A DNA stretch of 15,741 nt from Anaerotignum sp. (GCA_020024455.1 JAHHTU010000038.1:1-15741); one strand, 5' to 3'; positions 7,033-14,740 are shown, counted from the stretch's first letter. Notes: generated from the sequence alone by a model not told the origin. A program made the numbers and translations.

Positions 7033-7043
7033 TTGTGTCACAA
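7033..7043. promoter_or_regulatory. Palindrome upstream of the dehydrogenase promoter
   Basis: TTGTG-T-CACAA is a perfect 11-base inverted repeat about 45 bases upstream of the candidate -35 hexamer, where an activator or redox regulator could bind. It resembles the half-sites of CRP/FNR-type (TGTGA/TCACA) and Rex-type (TTGTG) operators but has a shorter spacing than either, so no regulator is named. Confidence 0.35.
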
Positions 7044-7051
7044 GCTTTCTT

Positions 7052-7070
7052 GTAAAAAAAATTTTTTTAC
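7052..7070. repeat. Palindromic A8T7 tract, probably bent DNA
   Basis: GTA(8)T(7)AC is a perfect 19-base inverted repeat made almost only of A and T runs. Phased A/T tracts bend DNA and can act as upstream promoter elements. It lies about 60 bases upstream of the candidate dehydrogenase promoter and between two transcription units. It has no loop and little stem strength, so it is not a convincing terminator. Confidence 0.5.
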
Positions 7071-7094
7071 TCATACGCTTGACAGAAGTGGTAA

Positions 7095-7516
7095 GACTCT
7101 TTCATAGTGGTTTCACTTGTCGCAAAAATGCTTTGTGGTCTTAAAATTGACAACATCACCACAATCCCCCTACCATATGAGGATTTTTTTCAGAGAGTCC
7201 TTGTTTCACTTGATTTTCCCGTACACAAACAAGTGGAAAATCAAACGGATAACTTCGGCGGCTTCCTCGAATAGTTGCAAAACAGCCTTTCGGGAAAAGA
7301 GCTATTTGCAATGTTGACTCATATGGCAAGATTGGATACAAATTTGACAACTACGAAGGATTGACTTGTTTGAAAGACAGCGAAAAGTTTCATGTTGACT
7401 TGCAGCAAGTGTACTCCATAAAACTTTCGAATGAGAGCGTGTTATGGAACAATCCCGATAAAATGGATAAGGATATCAATAGCACTCCAAGGACAGATAG
7501 AAGGGGAAAACAATGA
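7095..7516 (+). pseudogene. Broken plus-strand gene, family not recognised
   Basis: Two overlapping open frames carry protein-like sequence. The first (7095-7274; internal ATG at 7128) includes DNITTIPLPYEDFFQRVLVS and LDFPVHKQVENQTDNFGGFLE, ending in TAG. The second (7253-7516) includes VDSYGKIGYKFDNYEGLTCL, HVDLQQVYSIKLSNESVLWN and a basic tail RTDRRGKQ. They meet with a frame change near 7253-7274, so this looks like one gene with a frameshift. The second frame ends in TGA inside an ATGA overlap with the ATG at 7513, a translation-coupling junction that does not arise by chance easily and argues these were real co-transcribed genes. No intact start with a ribosome site was found for the first part. 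Confidence 0.45.
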
Positions 7517-8031
7517 CAGACAAGATAACATTTACAAAATGTAACGGAAAATATAGTACAGCATATAAATTATTTGAAAACCGGTAACTTTCAAGAACAT
7601 CTTTGGAGTGCTGATTTGCAATATGCCGGTCTATATTCATGATTTAGGGTATTACCAAGCGACATATACTTGCATTGGAGTGTCCGTACAATATCTGTAA
7701 TGCCCCTCTTGATTTTCGTAGTATGCTGCGTGAGTTGTACCGAAAAATTGTTCAAACAAATCGGCAATTCGGTGAAATGGGATTTATCAATTTTGACGGC
7801 AATGCAAAAGCATACATTACAGATAAAACAGATGCACACACAAATACAAGAAACATTACATGAATTCTTCTTAGACTTGAATGTGAATGTCCGAAAAGGT
7901 TGTGAAAAAGCCTATGTCACTTTCAATTTTGGACTGACAGCGGCGAAAACGGCAGACGGCTCAGTCGAATCCTGTTATATGCATACTTACAGGGTGATGC
8001 ATACGGAAATCCGTTGGTGTTTCCTAAATGA
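7513..8031 (+). pseudogene. Relic resembling class III ribonucleotide reductase (NrdD)
   Basis: An ATG at 7513, with AAGGGG six bases ahead, opens MTDKITFTKCNGKYSTAYKL and stops at 7587; readable protein continues in other frames. Pieces in order are NMPVYIHDLGYYQATYTCIG (7620-7679), RSMLRELYRKIVQTNRQFGE with MGFINFDGNAKAYITD (7648-7863 frame), LNVNVRKGCEKAYVTFNFGL (7878-7937), and LLYAYLQGDAYGNPLVFPK (ending at 8031). The order and spacing of an IHD motif, an NFD motif, a VTF-FGL motif and a GxxxGNPLVFPK motif fit anaerobic NrdD, whose E. coli member has VTFGFGLG followed by KTAVFPK. At least three frameshifts and internal losses are needed, and no glycyl-radical C-terminus remains. The assignment is by eye and moderate at best; decay is clear. 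Confidence 0.4.
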
Positions 8032-8130
8032 CCTTCTGATTTGTTTGATTTCAAATAGATTGTGCCTTTAAATATCTCAATGTTTATAAAACACCGAACT
8101 GCATATCTTTCTCTCCATTCGGCGTCTTAC

Positions 8131-8166
8131 AAGAAACGGTATGATTTTTACATCATACCGTTTTTT
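8131..8166. terminator. Bidirectional hairpin terminator
   Basis: A perfect ten-base stem, ACGGTATGAT (8136-8145) with ATCATACCGT (8152-8161), extended by A-T pairs, has a TTTTAC loop. It is followed by seven T on the plus strand and by TTTCTT on the minus strand. It lies two bases past the kinase stop, so it ends the two-component operon. The stronger T-tract faces the decayed plus-strand genes, which supports their having once been expressed. Confidence 0.85.
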
Positions 8167-10446
8167 TCATTCTTTTTCTTCTGTCTGGACATCATCTGTT
8201 ACTTCAAAAAGTTCCTGTTGCTCTGTTTCTTCTGTGTATTTTTGCATATGGTATTCCTCTTTCCATAATGGCAGTTTGACAATACACTTAAACAAATCAC
8301 CATCAATCCGTACTTGAAATGTCCCGCCTTGCACTTCTGCCAAACTTTGTGCAATCGAAAGCCCCAATCCGCTCCCTTCTGTTGTTCTGGAACTATCTCC
8401 ACGCACAAAACGCTCAATCAAGTGATCCTCATCAAAATCAATGGGTGTTGCAGACATATTTTTCATGACAAGTACCCCATGCGTTTCCGTCTTGGAAATA
8501 TCAATATAAACACGAGAATTTTTCATAGAGTATTTCACTGCATTGGAAATAATATTTTCCAATATCCGCCATGTATGTCGTCCGTCTGCATCTACAAACA
8601 CACCTTGCTCGGAATGTAATTTGAATTCCAAACCCGCCTCTTGAATTTTTTCTTCCATCTCTCCAATGGCTTGCATAGTTAATTGTCGGTAATCCACACG
8701 CATTTTTTCCACTGTCACATTTCCACTGGAAACCTTACTTGCTTCAATCAAATCCTCAATCAACTGTTTCAAACGATAAGATTTTACGTGCAATACTTCC
8801 ACATATTCATTTGCGGTTTCATTTTCCAATTTTTGTTGTCTGAGCAAGTCCACATATGTGATGATAGATGTCAAAGGTGTTTTCAAATCATGCGAAACAT
8901 TGGTAATCAATTCCGTTTTCATACGCTCGCCTTTGACAGCTTCCTCCACTGCCTTTTTCAAACCATCTTGAATGTTGGCAATATCTTCTGCAAAATTCAA
9001 AAAAGACGGGGAAATTTCGGACAAATCCAACTGATATGTCAAATTTCCTTTTGAAGTTTCTCTTGCAGAAATCATAATCCGCTTCAAGGAACGCAATGCA
9101 CGCATAAATAAATACAGGCAAAACACATTGTATGCAATCAACAATCCCAAAAACAAAAGCATATAATCTGTCACCCAATACATGAACATCAAAAACACCA
9201 ATACGCAGTTTCCCATACCATACGTCAGCATCACCAGACTCAGCCAGCCACGAAATGTTGCTCCTGTAAATAAAGAAGCTACTTTTCTCAAAAGTACTGA
9301 CATCAATGTGTTTTTGAAAAAGCTTTTGCCTTTGATTTGTCTGCTGACAGACAACAGATAACTCACCACAACTGCTACATCAATGCTATACAAGATACCA
9401 AGCAACGTGGTAAATACATATGCCCAAAACGGGATACTGCGATATCGTATGAAATCAGTCAAAAGCAACGCCATACAAAATGAAAACACACCCAAACATA
9501 TAACCAAAAGCAAATGGATTTCATTATATATTTTATCGACACACAAATATTGTATCTGCCCGTTTTTTTCTTTTTGACCAGCCACACGCATTAAATAAAT
9601 CAAACAAATGACGATTACAAAAGCCGCTACGGTTGAAATACTGAATAAATACGGCAGACTGCTGCGTGCCAGCTGAAATTCTTGGTACAGGTCTGCAAAA
9701 CCATCATCACCAATCAATGGCTCATCAATGGCAGCATATACGGTATAATTGCTTTGTTCCAAATAATAATTACTATATGGTGGCAATTTCGGCTTCTCGC
9801 TGATATTATCGCTGCAAAACTCCGCTGAAAGCATCATGGTTCTGTTTTTGTTATTGACTTCTGCCCTGCCGGCATTGCCTGCAACAATATACCCTGCATC
9901 ATCTTCCACAAAATAGTAAAAATTTTGCAAGCCTTCCAAATATCGCACTGCCTTTCGATACTCGTCCAGCTGATTTTGTATATACATTTGGCGATATTGT
10001 GGCAATCTTGTTTCCACCAACTGCGAATATTCGATAAAATTTTCCTGTAATGTTTCCGGAATGGTTCCATATACCATCAGTCCATCATATGTATCATTGA
10101 TTTTTGTGCTACTGGTAATCACACCATCAATGATATTATAATACCGCTTAAATCCTGAAATCAGTTCTTGCCGATTGACTTTTTCCCCGCTTTGAATGTT
10201 GGTTTCATTCCCATAATGCACATCTACCAATATCGCTTTATCCAAGGCATCATAAAACATACGCCGAAACTCTTTTGTGTCATAAAAATTTTCTTCCACT
10301 AATATACTTTTGCTCCAATTTTGTGAAACATTCGAAAATATCACACCACAAAAAAATATCATCATCGCACTGAAAAAGATAATGCAAACCGCAATGATTT
10401 TCAGTTTTGTTTGATACAACTTAGATTTTTTCGATTTTGTAGCCAA
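8167..10446 (-). CDS. Multi-span sensor histidine kinase
   Basis: This 759-residue membrane kinase senses an outside or membrane signal and phosphorylates the response regulator upstream. One span (about 15-37) leads to a 225-residue outside domain (about 40-265), followed by a block of about five spans (roughly 266-286, 311-331, 339-365, 400-422, 426-449) and a HAMP-like linker (450-505). The dimerisation box is NVSHDLKTPLTSI with phospho-acceptor His519. The ATPase has the N box NIISNAVKYS (631-640), a weak G1 region without DxGxG, the F box ERFVRGDSS (678-686) and GSGLGLSIAQ (691-700), as in the VanS-like group. An acidic tail follows. The start is a TTG inside the regulator gene (26-base overlap), with AGGTGG nine bases upstream; no ATG fits. 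The extra membrane block between outside domain and linker is unusual. Confidence 0.88.
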   Translation of the reverse strand: MATKSKKSKLYQTKLKIIAVCIIFFSAMMIFFCGVIFSNVSQNWSKSILVEENFYDTKEFRRMFYDALDKAILVDVHYGNETNIQSGEKVNRQELISGFKRYYNIIDGVITSSTKINDTYDGLMVYGTIPETLQENFIEYSQLVETRLPQYRQMYIQNQLDEYRKAVRYLEGLQNFYYFVEDDAGYIVAGNAGRAEVNNKNRTMMLSAEFCSDNISEKPKLPPYSNYYLEQSNYTVYAAIDEPLIGDDGFADLYQEFQLARSSLPYLFSISTVAAFVIVICLIYLMRVAGQKEKNGQIQYLCVDKIYNEIHLLLVICLGVFSFCMALLLTDFIRYRSIPFWAYVFTTLLGILYSIDVAVVVSYLLSVSRQIKGKSFFKNTLMSVLLRKVASLFTGATFRGWLSLVMLTYGMGNCVLVFLMFMYWVTDYMLLFLGLLIAYNVFCLYLFMRALRSLKRIMISARETSKGNLTYQLDLSEISPSFLNFAEDIANIQDGLKKAVEEAVKGERMKTELITNVSHDLKTPLTSIITYVDLLRQQKLENETANEYVEVLHVKSYRLKQLIEDLIEASKVSSGNVTVEKMRVDYRQLTMQAIGEMEEKIQEAGLEFKLHSEQGVFVDADGRHTWRILENIISNAVKYSMKNSRVYIDISKTETHGVLVMKNMSATPIDFDEDHLIERFVRGDSSRTTEGSGLGLSIAQSLAEVQGGTFQVRIDGDLFKCIVKLPLWKEEYHMQKYTEETEQQELFEVTDDVQTEEKE

Positions 10447-11119
10447 TACCCCACACCACCTTCAAATATTTGGGTTCTTTCGGATTGATTTCTATTTTTT
10501 CCCGAATACGGCGAATATGCACAGAAACCGTATTTTCCGGTGCAAAAGACAACTCATTCCATACTTTTTCATAAATTTGGTCTATGGAAAATACCTTGCC
10601 TGCATTCTCCATCAAAAGCTGTAAAATCCCATATTCTGTGGCAGTCAATTTGACAGGTTCTCCTTCCACACGCACTTCTTTTGCATCTTTGTCCAATTCC
10701 AGACCACCAATTTTGATGATATTGCTTTTTTCCGCAATACTGCCCAGTGCCGTATACCGACGCATTTGGCTTTTCACCCTTGCCAACAATTCCAATGGAT
10801 TGAATGGTTTTGTAATATAATCATCTGCACCAAAATTCAAACCCAATATTTTATCGGTATCCTCTGATTTTGCGGACAATATAATGATAGGAATATTCAA
10901 TGTTTCCCGAATTTTCACTGTTGTATTCAAGCCGTCCATTTTCGGCATCATAATATCCAACAAAATCAAATGCACTTCATTTGTTTCCAATGCCTGCAAT
11001 GCCTCCAAACCATTATACGCTTTGATAACATTGTAATTTTCTTGCTTCAAATATATCTCAATCGCATCTACAATACTTTTATCATCATCACATACCAATA
11101 CATTAAATTTATGATTCAT
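10421..11119 (-). CDS. OmpR/PhoB-family response regulator
   Basis: This 232-residue cytosolic transcription factor has a receiver domain (about 1-120) with the acidic pocket DDD (11-13), phospho-acceptor Asp55 in LLLDIMMPKMDG, Ser82 and Lys104 in DDYITKPFNP. The winged-helix DNA-binding domain (about 135-230) has LTATEYGILQLLMENAG, VSVHIRRIREKIE and the terminal VVWGIGYKIE. All phosphorylation residues are intact. The start at 11119 has AGGAGG nine bases ahead. It overlaps the kinase gene by 26 bases and clearly forms a pair with it. The overall type is VanR-like. No transporter or target gene is directly attached, so the regulon is unknown; a tandem repeat at 11211-11226 could be its own binding site. 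Confidence 0.93.
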   Translation of the reverse strand: MNHKFNVLVCDDDKSIVDAIEIYLKQENYNVIKAYNGLEALQALETNEVHLILLDIMMPKMDGLNTTVKIRETLNIPIIILSAKSEDTDKILGLNFGADDYITKPFNPLELLARVKSQMRRYTALGSIAEKSNIIKIGGLELDKDAKEVRVEGEPVKLTATEYGILQLLMENAGKVFSIDQIYEKVWNELSFAPENTVSVHIRRIREKIEINPKEPKYLKVVWGIGYKIEKI

Positions 11120-11210
11120 ATTTTTTTGCCTCCTTTTTCACCGCTTTTATCATATCAATCAGTTTTTACAAAAAGTGATATTGTTCCTTACAAAAGTCTT
11201 AAATTCTCTG

Positions 11211-11226
11211 TGTACCATTGTACCAT
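11211..11226. repeat. Tandem 8-base repeat upstream of the response regulator
   Basis: TGTACCAT occurs twice in a row with no gap, about 92 bases upstream of the response regulator start. OmpR-family regulators bind as head-to-tail dimers on direct repeats, so this is a candidate autoregulatory site; the lack of a spacer is not typical. On the minus strand the repeat contains TACAAT, a possible -10 hexamer. Confidence 0.35.
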
Positions 11227-11249
11227 CTTTTCCAAAAAACGCAAACATA

Positions 11250-11291
11250 CAAAAAAAGATATTCCGAAACAAATTCGGAATATCTCTTTTT
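11250..11291 (-). terminator. Terminator of the OPT-PqqD operon
   Basis: A perfect 12-base stem, AGATATTCCGAA (11257-11268) with TTCGGAATATCT (11274-11285) and an ACAAA loop, is followed on the minus strand by seven T. It starts a few bases after the PqqD-like stop at 11292. The plus-strand side also has CTTTTTTC, so it could stop antisense transcription too. Confidence 0.88.
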
Positions 11292-11651
11292 TCATTTCTT
11301 TGGTGACAACTGCACAAACTGATAGCTCTCCAAAATTTGAAAATACTTTGCAATTCTGGGATACAAAGGCTCTGCCTCCTCGCCAAATTTTGCTTTTACC
11401 AACTGTGCGATATCGTCTACTGTTTTTTTGCCGTCCAAATGCGGCCATATAAAGCTGCCCATTGCATCTAAATGTACCTGTGTGTATTTCGGTTTGCGAA
11501 ACACAACCTGTGCCACTTTATGAAAAGCACCTTTATTTTCAATAAACAATGTTACAATTCCATCTTCCGATGTCTGCCATTTTGTAATTACAGGAGATGG
11601 AATCATATCCAAATAATTTACTTGTGGTTTTTGTTCTTTCTTTTTTTTCAT
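11292..11651 (-). CDS. Stand-alone PqqD-like (RRE-fold) protein
   Basis: This 119-residue soluble protein matches the PqqD family, the small winged-helix fold (RRE) that binds leader peptides of ribosomally made, modified peptides. The family pattern is clear at residues 58-115: QVHLDAMGSFIWPHLDGKKT, then VDDIAQLVKAKFGEEAEPLY and a final helix FQILESYQFVQL. A 55-residue N-terminal part with a lysine-rich start precedes it. There is no radical SAM enzyme, cyclodehydratase or precursor peptide nearby; instead the gene starts three bases after the OPT transporter stop, with only a weak ribosome site inside the transporter gene, so translation is probably coupled. The terminator follows at once. 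It may hold or present a peptide for the transporter; that function is inferred from position only. Confidence 0.78.
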   Translation of the reverse strand: MKKKKEQKPQVNYLDMIPSPVITKWQTSEDGIVTLFIENKGAFHKVAQVVFRKPKYTQVHLDAMGSFIWPHLDGKKTVDDIAQLVKAKFGEEAEPLYPRIAKYFQILESYQFVQLSPKK

Positions 11652-11654
11652 TTC

Positions 11655-13556
11655 TTATTTCTTCACCCTGTTTTTGCCCCACAAAGAAGCTTTCAAAAGT
11701 GTCAAAATAATGAATGTCATGATTATGATACTACCAATCATACCGAAGCTGAACCCATTCAATGGAGCAGAAGGGTCTAAACCAAATACCGCCAATATTG
11801 CCAATGCAATACCAACCAAACCTTCACCCGCAATCATACCTGCACAGTACAAAGTACCGTCGTTGAGTTGCAGGTCTTTTGTTTTTTGGTCGATATTTTT
11901 TCTTCTGTTCATGAACAAGTTTACCAAACCACCAATCATGATACAAGCATTTAATTGGACAGGCAGATACAAACCAACTGCAAAAGGCATTACAGGTACA
12001 CCAACAATTTCTATTGCCAAAGCAATGAATACGCCAATGAATACCAAGTTCCAAGGCAATTGACCGCCCATGATACCTTCTACAATCATTTTCATCAATG
12101 TTGCTTGTGGTGCAGGGATTTCTTCAGAACCATAGCCCCATGCTTTATGTAACAAGTACAATACGCCGCCGATTGCCAAAGCAGATGCCAAAATACCAAT
12201 CAATTCACCAATCTGTTGTTTCTTCGGTGTTGCACCCAACAAATAACCTGTTTTCAAGTCCTGAGATGTATCACCTGCCAAAGCTGCAATCACACAGATA
12301 ACAGAACCAATTGCAATCGCACCTGTCATACCTTCGATACCGGTTTGTCCCAAAGATTTCAAAATCAGTGTAGAAATCAACAATGTTGCAATCGCCATAC
12401 CGGATACAGGGTTGTTGGAACTACCTACCAAGCCAACCATACGGGAAGATACTGTTGCAAAGAAGAAACCAAAAACAACAATAATAATTGCACCAACAGC
12501 ACTTACCGGAATTGCAGGGAACAACCAAATCACCAATGTTACCAATACAATACCACCCAAAATGATGTTCATAGGTAAATCTTGCTCTGTTCTTGCTGTG
12601 CTATGTGCACCACTGTCTTTCAAACCTTTCATCGCATCTATGAATGTACGGCAAATCAGAGGGAAAGATTTTATCAAGCTAATCAACCCACCTGTTGCAA
12701 TCGCACCAGCACCGATGTAACGTACATAGCTGCCCCAGATACCGCCAGGGCCGCTTTCTGCAAAAATATTTGCAATCGTATCTGTGCCGGGGTACATCAC
12801 AATATCAGAACCAAAAAGCAAAATCAGTGGAATCAATACACACCAACCAATCAAACCGCCCACGAACATATAAGAAGAAATTCTTGGACCAACAATATAT
12901 CCAACACCAATCAACGCAGGATATACTTGTGTACCGATTTGACCACCCAAAGTTTTGAATGTGTAGTTGATTTCACTAGGTACTACTTTGATACCATCTA
13001 CAATAAATTTGAAAATTGCCGCAAAGCCCATACCTTGGAATACTGTGGAGGCATTAGAGCCGCCTTCTTCACCTGCCAGCAATACTTCTGCACAAGCAGT
13101 ACCTTCGGGATAAGGCAATGTTGTGTGTTCTTTTACAATCAAAGCGTTACGCAAAGGCACCATAAACAGTACGCCCAAAATACCACCACATAATGCAATG
13201 ACTGTAATTTCTGTCATACTAGGGTTTGTTCCTTTACCTTCCGCTGCCCATAAGAACAGAGCCGGTAATGTAAAGATAGCACCCGCTGCCAAAGATTCCC
13301 CGGCAGAACCGATTGTCTGAACAATGTTGCTTTCCAAAATGGAGTTTTTCTTCATCAGCACACGAATGACACCCATGGAGATAACTGCCGCAGGAATGGA
13401 AGCAGATACTGTCAGACCAACACGAAGACCTAAGTATGCATTTGCCGCACCAAAGATAATCGCTAAAATTACACCCACAATAACGGATGTAACTGTGATT
13501 TCCGGCGTTACTTTTTCAGCCGGAATATAGGGTTTGAATTCTTTATTCTCGTCCAT
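11655..13556 (-). CDS. OPT-family oligopeptide transporter
   Basis: This 633-residue inner-membrane protein belongs to the OPT family, secondary carriers that import peptides or metal-chelate compounds. It has about 15-16 hydrophobic segments and the bacterial OPT features AANAYLGLRVGLTVSASIPA near the N-terminus, KEHTTLPYPEGTACAEVL, SSNNPVSGMAIATLLIS, and GDTSQDLKTGYLLGATPKKQ with QIGELIG. The length is normal for the roughly 640-residue prokaryotic group. The start at 13556 is preferred because AGGAAGAGG precedes it; the 13 codons further upstream belong to the leader. A sigma-A-like promoter lies 45 bases upstream. The PqqD-like gene follows after three bases, so both form one operon. Peptide import suits an amino-acid-fermenting anaerobe, but the substrate is not known. 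Confidence 0.92.
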   Translation of the reverse strand: MDENKEFKPYIPAEKVTPEITVTSVIVGVILAIIFGAANAYLGLRVGLTVSASIPAAVISMGVIRVLMKKNSILESNIVQTIGSAGESLAAGAIFTLPALFLWAAEGKGTNPSMTEITVIALCGGILGVLFMVPLRNALIVKEHTTLPYPEGTACAEVLLAGEEGGSNASTVFQGMGFAAIFKFIVDGIKVVPSEINYTFKTLGGQIGTQVYPALIGVGYIVGPRISSYMFVGGLIGWCVLIPLILLFGSDIVMYPGTDTIANIFAESGPGGIWGSYVRYIGAGAIATGGLISLIKSFPLICRTFIDAMKGLKDSGAHSTARTEQDLPMNIILGGIVLVTLVIWLFPAIPVSAVGAIIIVVFGFFFATVSSRMVGLVGSSNNPVSGMAIATLLISTLILKSLGQTGIEGMTGAIAIGSVICVIAALAGDTSQDLKTGYLLGATPKKQQIGELIGILASALAIGGVLYLLHKAWGYGSEEIPAPQATLMKMIVEGIMGGQLPWNLVFIGVFIALAIEIVGVPVMPFAVGLYLPVQLNACIMIGGLVNLFMNRRKNIDQKTKDLQLNDGTLYCAGMIAGEGLVGIALAILAVFGLDPSAPLNGFSFGMIGSIIIMTFIILTLLKASLWGKNRVKK

Positions 13557-13595
13557 TATTCCTCTTCCTTTTATAAAATTTTGATTGGCAAACAT

Positions 13596-13819
13596 AGTTT
13601 AAGTATAGTCTAAATTTCACGATAATACAATAACTCTTTCCTATTTTTAGTAATTATTGCATGGAAATTCTTAAATTTTTATTAGAATTTTATGGATTTT
13701 ATATACATTTTTTGTACATCTCCATGTTACGCACATATATTTATTCGTAAAATATTTATATCTTGCATATCTCCACTGTGAACAAACTGCATGATATGCT
13801 CCCTTTTTCTTGCTTTATT
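13596..13819. other. AT-rich spacer upstream of the OPT operon
   Basis: Besides the promoter at 13602-13630, this spacer holds an imperfect 13-base direct repeat, TTGTACATCTCCA (13712-13724) and TTGCATATCTCCA (13763-13775), with starts 51 bases apart. No gene and no clear terminator for the seven-span membrane gene (stop at 13820) were found, so some read-through into the OPT operon is possible. Confidence 0.35.
13602..13630 (-). promoter_or_regulatory. Promoter of the OPT-PqqD operon
   Basis: On the minus strand TTGTAT (13625-13630) and TATACT (13602-13607) are exactly 17 bases apart, with four and five of six consensus matches. The predicted leader before the OPT start at 13556 is about 40 bases. 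Confidence 0.65.
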
Positions 13820-14479
13820 TTATTTTTGTTTTAATGTCGCATATCCTGTCCAAACAATCCAAACATACGCCAATGTTTTTGGAATCATCAACATTCCCAC
13901 CATCGGAATGGTATCTGCAAACAACACCACAGGAATATAGAACAAAAAGCTCAAAAAGATAGCAACCCAAATAAAGCGAAACGTATCTTGTTTATGATTG
14001 GCAGCTGTTTTTGCATACAATCCAATCATCAACGCCCCTAACATCACAAACGGAATATTACGATAAATCCCCCAAGAAAGCGGTGCATCATAAGAAAGCC
14101 AATCGTTTTGCGGCATCAAACAAAGCCCAATTCTGACCACTGCCAATATATAAATCAAAATGGTCAAGCTGCTTTTTTGTGGCTTTTCATACCGTAAACA
14201 CCAAATATGATAAAAACATACATAAAAAATAGTCATCGTAATAGATGTGACAAACTTCCCAAAACCCAACGGTGCCGCATATTGTGCCAGACCGACTGTC
14301 CATAATGCAACCGCTCTTGGTATCAAATGAAATGCATCACCAAAGCCTAACAAAATTGCCATACCACCAAATAAGCGATACATCGTTTCTCCATGGCTGT
14401 GTTTCCAAATCCACCCCCCCATACCGATTACCGTTGTCAAATAAACAATATCAAATATTGTTTCCATAATTGCTTGCAT
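13820..14479 (-). CDS. Seven-span membrane protein, unknown function
   Basis: This 219-residue protein is nearly all membrane: seven candidate spans at roughly residues 5-25, 33-53, 74-96, 104-122, 136-157, 168-188 and 191-214. It has short loops, no signal peptide and no outside domain. Conserved-looking polar residues sit inside spans (GFGDAFHLIPR at 45-55, FYHIWCLRYE), which suggests a function in binding or transport rather than anchoring. The family was not recognised. The ATG at 14479 has AAAGGAG nine bases ahead. The leader between the candidate promoter (14741-14768) and this start is about 260 bases and contains a decayed small gene. The palindrome in that promoter matches the one in the tetR promoter, so the gene is probably a target of the neighbouring TetR repressor, as drug or lipid-stress exporters often are. 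Confidence 0.8.
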   Translation of the reverse strand: MQAIMETIFDIVYLTTVIGMGGWIWKHSHGETMYRLFGGMAILLGFGDAFHLIPRAVALWTVGLAQYAAPLGFGKFVTSITMTIFYVCFYHIWCLRYEKPQKSSLTILIYILAVVRIGLCLMPQNDWLSYDAPLSWGIYRNIPFVMLGALMIGLYAKTAANHKQDTFRFIWVAIFLSFLFYIPVVLFADTIPMVGMLMIPKTLAYVWIVWTGYATLKQK

Positions 14480-14513
14480 ATTACAAAACTCCTTTCTTAC
14501 CTATTTTATATTT

Positions 14514-14699
14514 TCATATTTTGATAGGGTATGATTCTTGCTGTATGTTTTTTGCCCAATTTTGAAAACACCAAAACAGCAGAAATATCACACAAAAACC
14601 GACCAATGGCAAACCCCTCACACCCACTTGATTAAGGTATACTGCTAATTTTCAGCACCCGTGAACCTACAAGCAACCAAACCTGTTGCCAATAATCAT
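14514..14699 (-). pseudogene. Decayed small membrane-protein gene
   Basis: From an ATG at 14699 one minus-strand frame reads MIIGNRFGCL, then TAG, VHGC, TGA, then 45 open codons including VYLNQVGVRGLPLVGF and VIFLLFWCFQNWAKN, ending in TGA. The long hydrophobic stretch followed by a polar tail looks like the end of a membrane protein. Two nonsense codons in the same frame, and no ribosome site at the ATG, suggest a small gene that has been lost. It lies between the TetR-type operator at 14744 and the seven-span gene, so it may once have been the first gene of that operon. Chance is possible. Confidence 0.35.
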
Positions 14700-14740
14700 T
14701 TATTTGCTTTTATCTATATATACACCACTCCTTTCTATTT

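Noticed and set aside
7052..7070. A8T7 palindrome as a rho-independent terminator
   Set aside because: It has no GC stem or loop; an A/T-only palindrome would not form a stable RNA hairpin.
7670..8071. 133-codon plus-strand frame as an intact gene
   Set aside because: Only its middle third reads like protein. The start and end are out of frame relative to neighbouring protein-like segments, so it was treated as part of a frameshifted relic.
12582..13193. 203-codon open frame on the plus strand
   Set aside because: Antisense to the OPT transporter. Its unusual Cys/Asn/Thr-rich composition is the complement of hydrophobic codons.
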